Under the pieces are notes generated by a model that saw only the letters and a program-made list of their open reading frames with translations, was not told the origin of the DNA and did not search any database. This document shows positions 1 through 4,940 of a DNA stretch of 5,260 nt, in pieces. The stretch is taken from the NCBI GenBank assembly GCA_021809225.1, contig JAKBAL010000196.1, positions 1-5,260 on the forward strand. The letters run 5' to 3'. Positions within the stretch are counted from its first letter, which is position 1. The number at the start of each line of letters is the position of its first letter. The position numbers were made by a program, and so were the translations under genes. Source of the DNA: Pseudomonadota bacterium. GTDB taxonomy: Bacteria; Pseudomonadota; Alphaproteobacteria; UBA9655.

Positions 1-78
1 ATCTAGATCTTTGCCTGGATAATGACGATCTTCAGGTAAAAGTCGATAGAAACCTACCCGATCATCTGTTGCAAACAC
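1..78 (-). CDS. 5' end of an unrecognised gene (partial)
   Basis: The first 26 codons of a minus-strand reading frame run off the left edge of the window. The frame starts with GTG at 78-76. An AAGGA Shine-Dalgarno (minus strand of 85-89) lies 6 bases upstream, and an in-frame TAA sits two codons before the GTG, which fixes the start. The product is charged and aromatic: it opens VFATDDRVGFYRLLPEDR and continues with HYPGKDLD. There is no signal peptide or membrane segment, so a cytoplasmic protein is likely. I do not recognise the family. A 6-bp palindrome (CTTATT-AA-AATAAG on the plus strand, 87-100) borders the ribosome binding site. The opposite strand is also open here without a start signal, so the call rests on the RBS-start pair and the protein-like composition. 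It could be a gene remnant. Confidence 0.45.
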   Translation of the reverse strand, partial: MFATDDRVGFYRLLPEDRHYPGKDLD

Positions 79-333
79 ATATTATCCTTATTAAAATAAG
101 AATGCTTCATCTATATTTTGATTGCAAATATGTATAAATGTTTCGTCGGCTTATCGCGGGGTATTTTATCTGAAATTTCACAAGAGGGTAGCTTGGTACC
201 CCCCTTCATAGTTTAAATTCATTTATAACTTAAACTGGCATAAAAACCATTTATTTGAATATCCTTAAATAAACTTCCAGGCATTAGGCTGGGAAAGTTA
301 ATATCAATAGAAGTTTTTTGAAAGGAAAATACA
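79..333. other. Divergent intergenic region with small hairpins
   Basis: This is AT-rich sequence between the minus-strand gene start at 78 and the plus-strand gene at 334, so it should hold promoters for both. I cannot name a convincing -35/-10 pair on either strand. Visible structure includes GGGTA (186-190) facing TACCC (197-201) around a 6-base loop, and TTTATTT (250-256) facing AAATAAA (267-273). An imperfect hairpin pairs AACTTCCAG (272-280) with CTGGGAAAGTT (289-299) through two single-base bulges. The last two lie in the probable leader of the downstream gene. No coding sequence is supported here; the minus-strand open frames overlapping 219-568 look like shadows. Confidence 0.5.
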
Positions 334-1029
334 ATGAAAAATATAAATGAAATAAGTTTATTAGTTCTACTCGCAAGCTTCGTCGTTCCCAATGGAACAA
401 TTGCAGGCAAAAGTGACGACGAAAAAAAATCGCCAACAATCTCAACAAAATTGGGAAAAGAAGCTGCAAGGGTAGTTGGTCAGGTTGAAGAGGCCGGAAA
501 AGATATAGGAAAAGGATGGAAAAGCCAGCGCAATAAGGATAAAGAAGTGCTCTATACCTTTCGCACAACCGGTGTAAATAAAGAGGCTGCTCATCACCAC
601 TCGGCCATCAACATACAATTGACTAACGCAGAGTTACAGGGGGCTGCGCATGAGCTGATTGTTAATCATCGGACAGTAGGGAAAGGCTCAGCGGTAAAAG
701 GATACGCCCCAAATCACGAATACATTGAATTAGGCACTTTACCCTCCTCTGTGAATTTTCGTGACACAATTTTTGATATTTCCTCCTGGATGCAATCAAT
801 ACGTCATGCTTCTTCTGATAAGTCAGTTGTAGCAACCTATTTAAGTTTCGCAGGTGAACCGAATGATATTCATTCTTTCTTAATTCGATCCGGTGGAAGA
901 GTTTTAAAAGAAGTCATTCTTGGTAATGATGCAAGTGAAAGCCAGCCAGGAATTCATGTGTATGGACCTGAAACTGATCAAAACGCAAATGAATGGTCTA
1001 TTATGCAAAAGGAAAGAATTCCACAATAA
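334..1029 (+). CDS. Secreted or periplasmic protein of unknown function (231 aa)
   Basis: The start is an ATG preceded by an AAAGGAA Shine-Dalgarno at a good distance. Residues 1-24 form a signal peptide: a short MKNINE head, a hydrophobic core (ISLLVLLASFVV) and a T-I-A site before G25, so the mature protein would be about 207 residues. Residues 26-70 are rich in lysine and charge (KSDDEKK, then a likely helix with GKEAARVVGQVEEAGKDIGKG). The rest (71-231) looks like a mixed alpha/beta globular domain with H87-H89, NHRTVGKG near 111-118 and SFLIRSGGRVLKEVILG near 190. There are no cysteines, no lipobox and no later membrane segment. I recognise no family or catalytic motif. It stands alone, with a terminator about 65 bases after its stop, so it is probably monocistronic. 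Export by Sec is inferred; final location (periplasm or host-facing) is open. Confidence 0.85.
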   Translation: MKNINEISLLVLLASFVVPNGTIAGKSDDEKKSPTISTKLGKEAARVVGQVEEAGKDIGKGWKSQRNKDKEVLYTFRTTGVNKEAAHHHSAINIQLTNAELQGAAHELIVNHRTVGKGSAVKGYAPNHEYIELGTLPSSVNFRDTIFDISSWMQSIRHASSDKSVVATYLSFAGEPNDIHSFLIRSGGRVLKEVILGNDASESQPGIHVYGPETDQNANEWSIMQKERIPQ

Positions 1030-1094
1030 TGTCTAGAAGTTAAATCTACCTTTTTGCCTGTTTACGAAGGTATGAAGTAAAATGTATATAGATT

Positions 1095-1129
1095 CCCCGT
1101 TGGCTCACGCCGCGGGGTTTCTTATTTTT
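1095..1129 (+). terminator. Intrinsic terminator after the secreted-protein gene
   Basis: CCCCG (1095-1099) pairs with CGGGG (1113-1117). Inside it GGC (1102-1104) pairs with GCC (1109-1111) around a TCAC tetraloop, leaving a small TT/G internal loop. The stem is followed on the plus strand by TTTCTTATTTTT (1118-1129). It lies 65 bases after the stop at 1029. The minus-strand side has no comparable U tract, so it is oriented for the upstream gene. Confidence 0.8.
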
Positions 1130-1177
1130 GGACTATATAGATGATTCTTATAAAATGAATCCTCTCTGGCTTTATTC

Positions 1178-1206
1178 TCATTCTTATCCACAAATTTTAA
1201 GAATGA
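1178..1206. repeat. 9-bp inverted repeat containing a consensus DnaA box
   Basis: TCATTCTTA (1178-1186) is the perfect reverse complement of TAAGAATGA (1198-1206), with an 11-base spacer. The left arm runs into TTATCCACA (1184-1192), an exact match to the classical DnaA-box consensus. A one-mismatch relative on the other strand, TGTGTTTAA, is at 1241-1249. One perfect box does not make an origin. It could be a DnaA titration or regulatory site, or chance. Confidence 0.45.
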
Positions 1207-1255
1207 TGTAAGAACGAAGACCTCTGAATAAGGGCCAAAATGTGTTTAAGTGATC

Positions 1256-1286
1256 CTTCTGAAAAAGCTTGAGGGGCTTTTTGAAG
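1256..1286. terminator. Hairpin, possible bidirectional terminator or IS end
   Basis: CTTC (1256-1259) plus AAAAAGC (1262-1268) pair with GCTTTTT (1276-1282) plus GAAG (1283-1286). There is a 2-base bulge (TG) and a 7-base loop. The A-run and T-run flanking the small GC core would let it act weakly as a terminator on either strand. It lies 36 bases beyond the stop of the transposase remnant, so it may instead be part of that element's end. The stem has few GC pairs, so activity is uncertain. Confidence 0.4.
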
Positions 1287-1321
1287 CTATTTTCTCGATT
1301 TTCTTTCGCAATTCATTGGGT

Positions 1322-1538
1322 TTAGGCGTAATTTACCTGTCTTAAGGCCTTGTTGAGATTGAAAGCTATGGCTTTTGCAGTGAACTGGACCCAGGTTTTA
1401 TCAAACCCCATGTAAGAGGAACGGCTAAAATGAAAGTGCCCAAAAATACTGTTCAACATGAAAGCGGGTTTTGCTCGCAACCTTGTGGAACAATTTCTGA
1501 CCACGCTGGTCAAAGGTTTCTCCCTCTGCCTTGTGCAT
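1322..1538 (-). pseudogene. IS5-type transposase, C-terminal remnant with a frameshift
   Basis: Two minus-strand frames together give the C-terminal end of an IS5-family DDE transposase. The first frame (1538-1425) reads MHKAEGETFDQRGQKLFHKV, then ASKTRFHVEQYF, matching the region around the catalytic glutamate (the V-E-Q of the family). It then hits a TAG stop. The second frame ends at TAA 1322-1324 and supplies SRSSYMGFDKTWVQFTAKAI, then AFNLNKALRQ, the conserved C-terminal helix. Dropping one base from the five-A run (plus strand 1442-1446) joins them as VEQYFGHFHFSRSSYMG, as expected for the family. The catalytic aspartates and the rest of the N-terminal part are missing: in the first frame a TAA lies about 14 codons upstream of the M. 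It is therefore a dead fragment. The family call comes from motif resemblance; the exact subgroup is not resolved. Confidence 0.75.
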
Positions 1539-1629
1539 GGCAGTCGGTATAGTAGATATGAAATTTATCTCTTCGATTTAGAAAAAATGTTTTTGATTGC
1601 TTATAGAGATTCAGCATTCAGTATAATTC

Positions 1630-1686
1630 ATTTATGTAATATATTAAAAAAATAACAAAAAAAGATCCAAAGTTAATTACATAAAT
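1630..1686. repeat. 11-bp inverted repeat spanning the rnhB stop and T tracts
   Basis: ATTTATGTAAT (1630-1640) is the exact reverse complement of ATTACATAAAT (1676-1686). The 35-base spacer holds, on the minus strand, the rnhB stop codon and two T-runs (TTTTTTTGTTATTTTTTT). The T-runs sit in the loop rather than after the stem, so this is not a standard terminator, although it is the only structure seen at the end of the rnhB transcript. The sequence is very AT-rich and a chance match is possible. Confidence 0.3.
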
Positions 1687-2281
1687 TCCGAATAGGAGCA
1701 AAACTTTGACGATGATGAGGCGTTATCCCATGTATTTTCAAAGCATGGTGATGTTCTGCTGTTCCATATCCTGCATTACGCTCCCACCCATAATGAGGAT
1801 ATTCTTCAGCAAGGGCTTCCATCATTTTATCGCGGGTGACTTTGGCAAGGATTGAAGCGGCCGCAATGGAAAGGCTAAGGCTATCTCCTTTAATCACAGG
1901 ATAAGTTTCAATTCCTTCAAAAGAAGGAATAAACTTTCCATCAATCAATAGCACCTGCGGCTTTTCAGGTAAATTTTGAACGGCTCTTTCCATCGCTAGA
2001 AAAGTCGCCCTCAAGATATTCAAGCGATCAATTTCTTCAACAGAGGCAACCCCCATTCCATAATAAAAATGCTCTAAATTTAAAAGGTTTTTATAAATAG
2101 AGTCTCTTTTACTTTTGGAGAGCTTTTTGGAATCTTGAATCGTATCAGAAAGTGAGAGAGGAAGAGGGCCACAAAAAACGGCCACTCCAGCCACCACAGG
2201 ACCCGCCCAAGGCCCTCTCCCTACTTCATCAACGCCTCCCACAATACCTTCATGCTGCGCCTCAATCTGAAGGGTCGGCAC
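1673..2281 (-). CDS. rnhB: Ribonuclease HII
   Basis: This cytoplasmic endonuclease cuts the RNA strand of RNA-DNA hybrids and starts removal of ribonucleotides misincorporated in DNA. At 202 residues it is full length for the family. The signature GVDEVGRGPWAGP spans 16-28 and carries catalytic D18 and E19. DSKKLS is at 50-55. LLIDGK (111-116) supplies D114, and KGDSLSLSIAAASILAKVTRD begins at 131 and supplies D133. The set matches the four acidic residues of E. coli RNase HII (D16, E17, D108, D126). The C-terminal GYGT...HHRQSF segment is intact. The start is GTG at 2281, chosen because an AAGGA lies 10 bases upstream inside the preceding gene; a start nearer the active site (V14) would trim the first strand. 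The gene overlaps the upstream antiporter gene by 20 bases, implying co-transcription and coupled translation. Confidence 0.96.
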   Translation of the reverse strand: MPTLQIEAQHEGIVGGVDEVGRGPWAGPVVAGVAVFCGPLPLSLSDTIQDSKKLSKSKRDSIYKNLLNLEHFYYGMGVASVEEIDRLNILRATFLAMERAVQNLPEKPQVLLIDGKFIPSFEGIETYPVIKGDSLSLSIAAASILAKVTRDKMMEALAEEYPHYGWERNAGYGTAEHHHALKIHGITPHHRQSFAPIRNLCN

Positions 2282-3545
2282 GACGGAAGAGTCCTTTTTT
2301 GCATTTCATATAAAGGCGCTTTGCAAGCGAAACTTCTTGCCCAAAGACAACGTTCAGGAGGTGAGAGAGGGAAGTTGTGCGCTTAGGCGCAAGATCATGG
2401 AGTCTTTTTGCCGTCGTTAGCCAAATGGGGCTTAATGTTAAGGATAGAACCGTTAAAGAAACAATAAGGTTTGTTCCATAATCATTAACAATGCCAACCT
2501 CTTCGCCCACGGTAGCAAGTAGGAAAGAAAACTCTCCTAATTGAGCTAGCACAACACCAGCTAAGAAAGACTTTGTCCATGACTGCCGCAAAAGATGGAG
2601 GATGCTAATATTAAGAGCCGTTTTTCCTAAAGTAATAAAGAGCAAAATCATGAGCACCATCCCTAGATTTTCCCAAATAAAACGCAGGTCAACTAATAGG
2701 CCGATGGAAAGGAAAAACACCATCATCAAAACGCTATAAATGGGCGTCATGCGATCAATAAGAACAAGACGCTCGTGACTATTCCCCATGACAAGTCCTG
2801 CTAAGAAAGCGCCATAAGCTGCGGAAAGGCCCGCAAGTCCAGAAACAGCTGCTGCACCAAAGCAACAGGCAAGTCCCATCAAAGGGGTAAGATCTGTATG
2901 CCCCACAACCATCCGTAAAAAGGGAAGGCGGATCCGTTCCTTACGGCTTAAATACCATACCAGAAGGGCCAAAAGACCCACTGAAGCAAAAATCTTGATG
3001 AGCATTAAGGATATACTCAAGTCAGCCCCTGGTTGTAAGCCACGAATAATCAGAATCATAGGAACGATTGCCAGATCCTGAGCCACTAATACACCAATCG
3101 TAAGACGGCCTGTTTCTGTTTTAAGTTCGCCAATCGTATCCAACATTTTTACGGCAACAGCTGTGCTACTCAAAGCAAAAACAAAGGCTAAAAGAAGAGC
3201 TAAGTTAAGAGGCCAGTGGAAAAGATACGCTAGCGGAAATGCGATGGCCAGCCCTCCAACCACCTGAAGAGCAATACATGCTACAGAGACAGGCCAAATT
3301 TTTACAAAAGGTCTTAGGCTAAGCTCCATCCCAATCACAAAAAGCAGCATCAAAACGCCAAGCTCTGCAAGGATAGTGACAGCTTCCCGGTTTTCAAAAA
3401 AACCAAAAAGAGAGGGGCCTAAAATTACTCCAGCCAAAATATACCCCAAAATAGCCGGCTGCTTTAATTTTTCGAGAATAATGCCGCACGCTAGGGCGAG
3501 AGTCACCATTATCGCTATTTCAGTGAGTGTGATTTCAATAGGCAT
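2262..3545 (-). CDS. KefB-type CPA2 monovalent cation:proton antiporter (no RCK domain)
   Basis: This inner-membrane antiporter exchanges K+ or Na+ for H+. It is 427 residues, with about a dozen hydrophobic segments over residues 5-390. CPA2 features include LGYILAGVILGPSLFG (33-48), LGVLMLLFVIGMELS (62-76), the FALSSTAVAVKML turn (123-135) and VLVAQDLAIVP (152-162) with D157. Further matches are SAAYGAFLAGLVMGNS (242-257), FFLSIGLLVDL (278-288) and QLGEFSF (336-342). The C-terminal tail (about 385-427) is short and basic. The cytoplasmic NAD-binding RCK/TrkA-N domain of full KefB/KefC is absent, so glutathione-gated control is not expected. Substrate cannot be read from sequence. ATG at 3545 is the earliest possible start, as an in-frame TAA lies 12 bases upstream, but its Shine-Dalgarno is poor. 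It is divergent from the ATP synthase genes; a role in pH or ion balance is inferred. Confidence 0.92.
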   Translation of the reverse strand: MPIEITLTEIAIMVTLALACGIILEKLKQPAILGYILAGVILGPSLFGFFENREAVTILAELGVLMLLFVIGMELSLRPFVKIWPVSVACIALQVVGGLAIAFPLAYLFHWPLNLALLLAFVFALSSTAVAVKMLDTIGELKTETGRLTIGVLVAQDLAIVPMILIIRGLQPGADLSISLMLIKIFASVGLLALLVWYLSRKERIRLPFLRMVVGHTDLTPLMGLACCFGAAAVSGLAGLSAAYGAFLAGLVMGNSHERLVLIDRMTPIYSVLMMVFFLSIGLLVDLRFIWENLGMVLMILLFITLGKTALNISILHLLRQSWTKSFLAGVVLAQLGEFSFLLATVGEEVGIVNDYGTNLIVSLTVLSLTLSPIWLTTAKRLHDLAPKRTTSLSHLLNVVFGQEVSLAKRLYMKCKKGLFRRADPSD

Positions 3546-3605
3546 GTTGTAAGTTTAACATAGTTTTATTCATTTTTAAAGATACTCATTAAAAATATCC
3601 TTCTC

Positions 3606-3634
3606 TTGACAACCCCTTAAAAACAACCTATCCT
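3606..3634 (+). promoter_or_regulatory. Sigma70-type promoter of the F0 ATP synthase operon
   Basis: A perfect -35 TTGACA (3606-3611) is followed by a 17-base spacer and TATCCT (3629-3634), a 4/6 match to the -10 consensus. Transcription should start near 3640-3642. That leaves only about 14 bases of leader before the atpI ATG at 3655, with GGAGG (3646-3650) as ribosome binding site. This is the clearest promoter in the window. The minus-strand antiporter gene must start from the same 109-base gap, but I see no equally good promoter for it. Confidence 0.75.
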
Positions 3635-3654
3635 ACTGAAAAAATGGAGGAAAA

Positions 3655-3963
3655 ATGTCTGATGACCCACCATTAGACATATTAAAAAAGCAGATTCAAG
3701 AGGCTAAAAGGACCTCTCAATCTGGTTCCTTTAAAGGAAATATGTCTCAAAACTTTGGAGGAAAATTTTTCAACGTCGGTGTTGAACTTGTTGCAGGAGT
3801 TATCGTAGGCGTTGGATTAGGTCTCATTGTTGATTGGGTCTGTGGAACATCTCCTTGGGGTCTCATTTCTTTGTTTATATTTGGATCTATCGCGGGTATG
3901 CTTAATGTTTATCGAACCTTAACGCGTAAAAGTCCTGTAGATAAAAAGGATATGCATGTTTGA
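3655..3963 (+). CDS. atpI: AtpI/AtpZ-family F0F1 ATP synthase assembly protein
   Basis: This small inner-membrane protein is encoded first in the F0 operon. The family is thought to help assemble the c-ring and has been linked to Mg2+ handling; it is not a structural subunit. It has 102 residues: a polar, charged N-terminal arm (1-38), a first membrane segment around 41-62 and a second around 68-86, then a short basic tail. The hairpin carries the family pattern, with E44 in the first helix, GVGLGLIVDW at 52-61 with D60, and a G-T-S-P-W-G turn at 64-69. The start ATG has a strong GGAGG 4 bases upstream, close but workable. Its stop overlaps the next gene by 8 bases, so the two are translationally coupled. 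Identity is supported by fold pattern and position directly before atpB. Confidence 0.9.
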   Translation: MSDDPPLDILKKQIQEAKRTSQSGSFKGNMSQNFGGKFFNVGVELVAGVIVGVGLGLIVDWVCGTSPWGLISLFIFGSIAGMLNVYRTLTRKSPVDKKDMHV

Positions 3964-4678
3964 CCCCCTCCATCAATTTGAAATTCACTCCCTTATTTCT
4001 TTCAAAATAAAAGGAATAGACCTCTCTTTTACAAATTCTTCTCTGTTTATGGTCATTGCCGTCCTTGCAACAACCATTTTTTTAGTTGGCGGAATGAGCC
4101 GTTCTCAATTAATTCCAGGCCGCTGGCAATCTATGACTGAAATAATGTATGCATTTGTTGCGAATATGTTGGATGAAACTGTAGGAATAAAAGGCCAAAA
4201 ATATTTTCCTTTTATATTTACTATTTTTATGTTTATTTTAATGGGAAACATTATTGGAATGATTCCATATAACTTTACATTTACAAGTCATCTTATTGTC
4301 ACTTTTGGACTTGCGATGATTGCTTTTGGCGTCGCTACTTTAATCGGATTTATACGCCACGGATTCCATTATTTTTCTCTTTTTATTCCAAAAGGAGCTC
4401 CCATTTACATGCTCCCTCTCATTGTTCCTATTGAAATTTTATCATACCTTTCTCGTCCTATCAGTCTTGCTGTCCGTCTATTTGCTAATATGATGGCAGG
4501 CCATACCATGCTTAAAGTCTTTGCTGGCTTTACAGTCATGCTAGGAGTTTTCGGCATAGCCCCCTTATTTGTGAATACCTTGCTAACAGCTTTTGAAATA
4601 TTAGTTGCTGTCTTACAAGCTTATGTATTCACTATTTTAACTTGTATTTACTTACACGATTCCATCCACTTACATTAG
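3956..4678 (+). CDS. atpB: ATP synthase F0 subunit a
   Basis: Subunit a forms the two proton half-channels beside the c-ring in the inner membrane. The 240-residue protein is full length for alphaproteobacteria and has about five or six membrane helices. The essential arginine is R174 in [14 protein letters not shown] (170-183), equivalent to E. coli R210. The following helix [15 protein letters not shown] (211-225) carries Q221, equivalent to E. coli Q252. Where E. coli has E219 and H245, this protein has H183 and E214; I know this swapped pair from alphaproteobacterial and mitochondrial subunits. GNIIGMIPY at 97-105 is another family hallmark. The start ATG lies inside the end of atpI, with AAGGA 5 bases upstream. 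The next gene, atpE, begins 14 bases after the stop. Confidence 0.97.
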   Translation: MFDPLHQFEIHSLISFKIKGIDLSFTNSSLFMVIAVLATTIFLVGGMSRSQLIPGRWQSMTEIMYAFVANMLDETVGIKGQKYFPFIFTIFMFILMGNIIGMIPYNFTFTSHLIVTFGLAMIAFGVATLIGFIRHGFHYFSLFIPKGAPIYMLPLIVPIEILSYLSRPISLAVRLFANMMAGHTMLKVFAGFTVMLGVFGIAPLFVNTLLTAFEILVAVLQAYVFTILTCIYLHDSIHLH

Positions 4679-4692
4679 AAAAGGAGACTACC

Positions 4693-4917
4693 ATGGATGT
4701 TGAAGCTGCACGAATGATTGGAGCAGGCCTCGCTGTTTTTGCTTTAGCGGGGGTTGGACTTGGCATTGGGCTTATCTTTTCCTCGCTTATCACCTCTGTT
4801 TCTCGAAATCCTTCATCCCGAGAGCAAGTTTTTCCCATTGGTATTTTAGGATTTGCTTTAACAGAAGCAGTGGCTCTCTTTGCTCTTTTGATTGCTTTTT
4901 TAATCTTATTTAAATAA
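4693..4917 (+). CDS. atpE: ATP synthase F0 subunit c
   Basis: The c subunit makes the rotating proton-carrying ring. It is 74 residues in a two-helix hairpin. Helix 1 contains the glycine ladder AGVGLGIG (19-26), needed for tight ring packing. The polar loop has R38-N39-P40, which contacts F1 subunits gamma and epsilon. Helix 2 holds the ion-binding carboxylate E58 in [11 protein letters not shown]. The residue 33 positions before E58, where sodium-type rings have Gln, is I25, and E58 is followed by Ala rather than Ser, so a proton ring is inferred. The start is the ATG at 4693 with AAGGAG (4681-4686) 6 bases upstream. The frame is open further upstream to a TTG at 4642, but that lies inside atpB, has no RBS and would add a non-family N-terminus. 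The number of c subunits per ring cannot be read here. Confidence 0.97.
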   Translation: MDVEAARMIGAGLAVFALAGVGLGIGLIFSSLITSVSRNPSSREQVFPIGILGFALTEAVALFALLIAFLILFK

Positions 4918-4940
4918 CAGTAAAATAAGGAGCTAAGAAC

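Larger units (their letters stand above)
1030..1321. other. Non-coding stretch between terminator and transposase remnant
   Basis: No reading frame with a credible start and protein-like composition is seen here on either strand. The stretch holds the intrinsic terminator at 1095-1129, a DnaA-box inverted repeat at 1178-1206 and a hairpin at 1256-1286. There is also a weak TACCTT/AAGGTA repeat at 1047-1052 and 1067-1072. Part of the right side may be the non-coding end of the decayed insertion sequence whose transposase stop is at 1322, but no terminal inverted repeat can be assigned with confidence. Confidence 0.5.

Noticed and set aside
1..134. Plus-strand open frame entering from the left edge
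   Set aside because: It is open for about 44 codons but has no visible start, its tail is AT-rich and unprotein-like, and the opposite strand has a proper RBS and start.
147..166. Second terminator copy resembling the one at 1095-1129 (shared GCGGGGT core)
   Set aside because: The matching left arm (CCCCG) is absent nearby, so no stem can form; the similarity is short.
219..568. Two minus-strand open frames over the start of the secreted-protein gene
   Set aside because: They are antisense to a gene with a clear signal peptide and RBS, and their composition is that of complementary sequence.
1178..1250. Chromosomal replication origin
   Set aside because: There is just one perfect and one imperfect DnaA box, no cluster, and no usual origin-flanking genes in the window; kept only as a site to check.
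1458..1655. 65-codon plus-strand open frame
   Set aside because: It is mostly antisense to the transposase remnant, has no credible RBS, and its tail is random AT-rich sequence.
1030..1672. CRISPR array, tRNA or other structured RNA gene in the gene-free stretch
   Set aside because: No regularly spaced direct repeats and no cloverleaf or T-loop sequence were seen; only isolated hairpins.
4642..4692. Upstream in-frame extension of the c subunit starting at TTG
   Set aside because: It lies within atpB, lacks an RBS and adds residues foreign to the family; the ATG at 4693 has AAGGAG at ideal spacing.
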